Positions 7,462-8,658 of a stretch of DNA of 8,658 nucleotides are shown here, piece by piece. Source of the stretch: Cohaesibacteraceae bacterium. Its GTDB lineage: Bacteria; Pseudomonadota; Alphaproteobacteria; Rhizobiales; Cohaesibacteraceae. Where the stretch lies: positions 11,295 through 19,952 of the forward strand of contig JAESRR010000176.1 in the NCBI GenBank assembly GCA_016764535.1. Direction: 5' to 3'. Under the pieces are notes generated by a model. The model saw nothing but the letters and a program-made list of their open reading frames with translations. It did no database searches and was not told the origin of the DNA. Every line of letters starts with the position of its first letter. Position 1 is the first letter of the stretch. The position numbers were made by a program, and so were the translations under genes.

Positions 7462-8100
7462 TCAGGTTCGTTCGGACAACATTTTTTCGAGGAAAACACG
7501 CATACCAATTTGTCGTTCTCGACGCGCACGTTCAGCTTTCAGAATCGAAGCAACAGTTTTCATGGTTGGTTCCAGATCATCGTTGACCAGAACGTAGTCG
7601 TATTCCGCCCAATGAGCCATTTCGGTCCGGGCATTTTCCAATCTACGGGAAATTACCTCGAGATCATCCTCTGCCCTTCTGATCAGTCTTGATTTAAGTT
7701 CTGCAAGAGATGGTGGCAGGATGAAAATCGAAACAATATCTCTTCTCGCTGTTTTATAAAGTTGTAGTGTTCCCTGCCAATCAATATCGAAAAGTACATC
7801 CTGGCCTTTTTCCAGCGCTTCTTCCACCGGATCAACCGGAGTTCCATAATAATTTCCATGTACTTCCGCCCATTCCAGAAGGGCTTTGCGATCCCGCAAT
7901 CCATGAAACTTCGTTTCAGACACAAAGTGATAATGTACACCATCAATTTCACTGGGTCTTTTGGCGCGAGTTGTGACAGAAACCGAAAGCTTGATTGACG
8001 GATCGTCCTGCAATATGTGTCTTGCAATCGTCGATTTTCCAGCTCCGGAAGGAGATGATAAAATTAGCATTACACCACGTCGTGAAGGATGCTGAAACAT
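7462..8100 (-). CDS. gmk: Guanylate kinase
   Basis: This 212-residue cytoplasmic enzyme phosphorylates GMP (and dGMP) with ATP to give GDP, an essential step in guanine nucleotide supply and in recycling cyclic-di-GMP and (p)ppGpp breakdown products. The P-loop SSPSGAGKST is at residues 15-24. The GMP-binding region contains SVSVTTRAKRPSEIDGVHYHFV (39-60), with the conserved TTR, R48, E51 and Y57, followed by LEWAEVHGNYYGTP (75-88) and DVLFDIDWQG (101-110). The lid and C-terminal helices carry RLIRRAEDD and RLENARTEM. Length is normal. GTG 8106 would add two residues and overlaps the yicC stop, but ATG 8100 has GGAG (8109-8106) five bases upstream while GTG 8106 begins inside that site, so ATG is preferred. 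It lies two bases after the yicC stop and is very probably co-transcribed with it. Confidence 0.96.
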   Translation of the reverse strand: MFQHPSRRGVMLILSSPSGAGKSTIARHILQDDPSIKLSVSVTTRAKRPSEIDGVHYHFVSETKFHGLRDRKALLEWAEVHGNYYGTPVDPVEEALEKGQDVLFDIDWQGTLQLYKTARRDIVSIFILPPSLAELKSRLIRRAEDDLEVISRRLENARTEMAHWAEYDYVLVNDDLEPTMKTVASILKAERARRERQIGMRVFLEKMLSERT

Positions 8101-8102
8101 TC

Positions 8103-8658
8103 TCACTCCAGATTTTGGATTTGTTCGCGTAACTGATCAACTGTCGCTTTGAGATCCAGTCCAATTGCTGTCAACGCCCGATCATTGGATTTTGAACACA
8201 AAGTGTTTGTTTCTCTGTTAAATTCCTGAGCAAGAAAATCAAGTTTCCGACCGATGACATCCCCCGATGCCAATAATGTTCTGCCCGCTTCTACATGCGC
8301 TTTCAACCGATCGAGTTCTTCACGAATATCCGCCTTCGCCGCCAATAGCAAAGCTTCGGTATGCAGTCTATCGTCGTCAAATCCCGAACTGTTATCAAGC
8401 AATCGTTCAATGTTTTCCCGGAGCTTGAGTTGTATGGCCTCTGGTTGACGTGCCGGGCATGCCTCGGCTTTGAGAGTCAATTCTGAAATAATATCCAAAT
8501 GACCTTCCAGCAAAATTCTGAGCGCGGCACCTTCGGCTTCTCTCGCTAAAGCCAATTCCGAGACCACATCTATAAAACTAGCATTTAACGCCTTTACCAA
8601 CGCTTGCCGAGCTGTTTCGTCTTCGTCCAGTTCTACAGTTTCCAAAACACCGCGAAAG
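8103..8658 (-). CDS. yicC: YicC/YloC-family endoribonuclease, C-terminal part, cut by window edge
   Basis: The minus strand is open from the right edge to TGA at 8105-8103, giving the last 184 residues of a protein that is normally about 290 long; the start is outside the window. The C-terminus, with IGRKLDFLAQEFNRETNTLCSKSND followed by a final helix VDQLREQIQNLE, is the signature of the DUF1732 domain that ends YicC proteins. The remaining visible part is mostly charged helix. Escherichia coli YicC has been described as an endoribonuclease acting on RNA, including the small RNA RyhB; the role in this organism is inferred from family. A TTG at 8645 can be read as a start, but the frame continues upstream (FRGV...) and the family length shows the gene is cut by the edge. 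Its last codons hold the GGAG that serves gmk, and the two genes are two bases apart. In related genomes mltG and fatty-acid genes often lie upstream; that cannot be seen here. Confidence 0.93.
   Translation of the reverse strand, partial: FRGVLETVELDEDETARQALVKALNASFIDVVSELALAREAEGAALRILLEGHLDIISELTLKAEACPARQPEAIQLKLRENIERLLDNSSGFDDDRLHTEALLLAAKADIREELDRLKAHVEAGRTLLASGDVIGRKLDFLAQEFNRETNTLCSKSNDRALTAIGLDLKATVDQLREQIQNLE

Noticed and set aside
7440..7490. Possible terminator hairpin between rsmA and gmk
   Set aside because: The best stem is six pairs with a G-U pair and no following T-run on either strand, and it overlaps gmk coding sequence.
7420..7692. Plus-strand open frame of 90 codons after rsmA
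   Set aside because: It is antisense to the 3' end of gmk, whose protein sequence is unmistakable; no ribosome-binding site was seen.

Overview
This window is a stretch of core chromosome from an alphaproteobacterium, most likely of the Hyphomicrobiales (Rhizobiales) type. Three things point there: the gene order pepA <-> lptF-lptG-lptD-surA-rsmA -> <- gmk-yicC; the alphaproteobacterial flavour of the proteins (the LptD CxxC segment followed by PPLWQIKA, the SurA-like protein ending its domain in EMIAVC, and the PepA segment LRAYNFDKYKTKEKD); and the Sec signal peptides on the envelope proteins. By eye (not counted) the base composition is moderate to AT-leaning, lower than in typical high-GC rhizobia. 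The genus cannot be told from this sequence.

Layout. Bases 1-509 hold the N-terminal part of a leucyl aminopeptidase (pepA) on the minus strand, running off the left edge. A divergent intergenic region of about 300 bases (510-815) follows. The plus strand then carries five genes in a row: lptF (816-1994), lptG (1991-3079), lptD (3076-5418), a surA-like chaperone gene (5509-6486) and rsmA (6557-7417). lptF/lptG and lptG/lptD each overlap by four bases (ATGA), so these three are very probably translationally coupled. A 44-base convergent gap separates rsmA from two minus-strand genes, gmk (7462-8100) and yicC (8103 to beyond the right edge), which are two bases apart. No tRNA, rRNA, mobile element, CRISPR array or convincing terminator was seen.

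How the genes fit together. LptF and LptG are the inner-membrane permease halves of the LptB2FG transporter that extracts lipopolysaccharide from the inner membrane. LptD is the outer-membrane barrel that inserts it into the outer leaflet. The SurA-like periplasmic chaperone probably helps fold outer-membrane proteins such as LptD, so four adjacent genes form an envelope-biogenesis unit. rsmA (16S rRNA dimethylation), gmk (GMP to GDP) and yicC (YicC/YloC-family endoribonuclease) are RNA and nucleotide housekeeping genes that commonly sit beside this cluster.

Two start sites need care. lptD starts at 3076, not at the far-upstream ATG of the same open frame (2743). gmk is best started at ATG 8100 rather than GTG 8106. 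The main departure from the order I expect in this group is the absence of pdxA between surA and rsmA. I found no previously undescribed system here; the window is mostly ordinary core genome.
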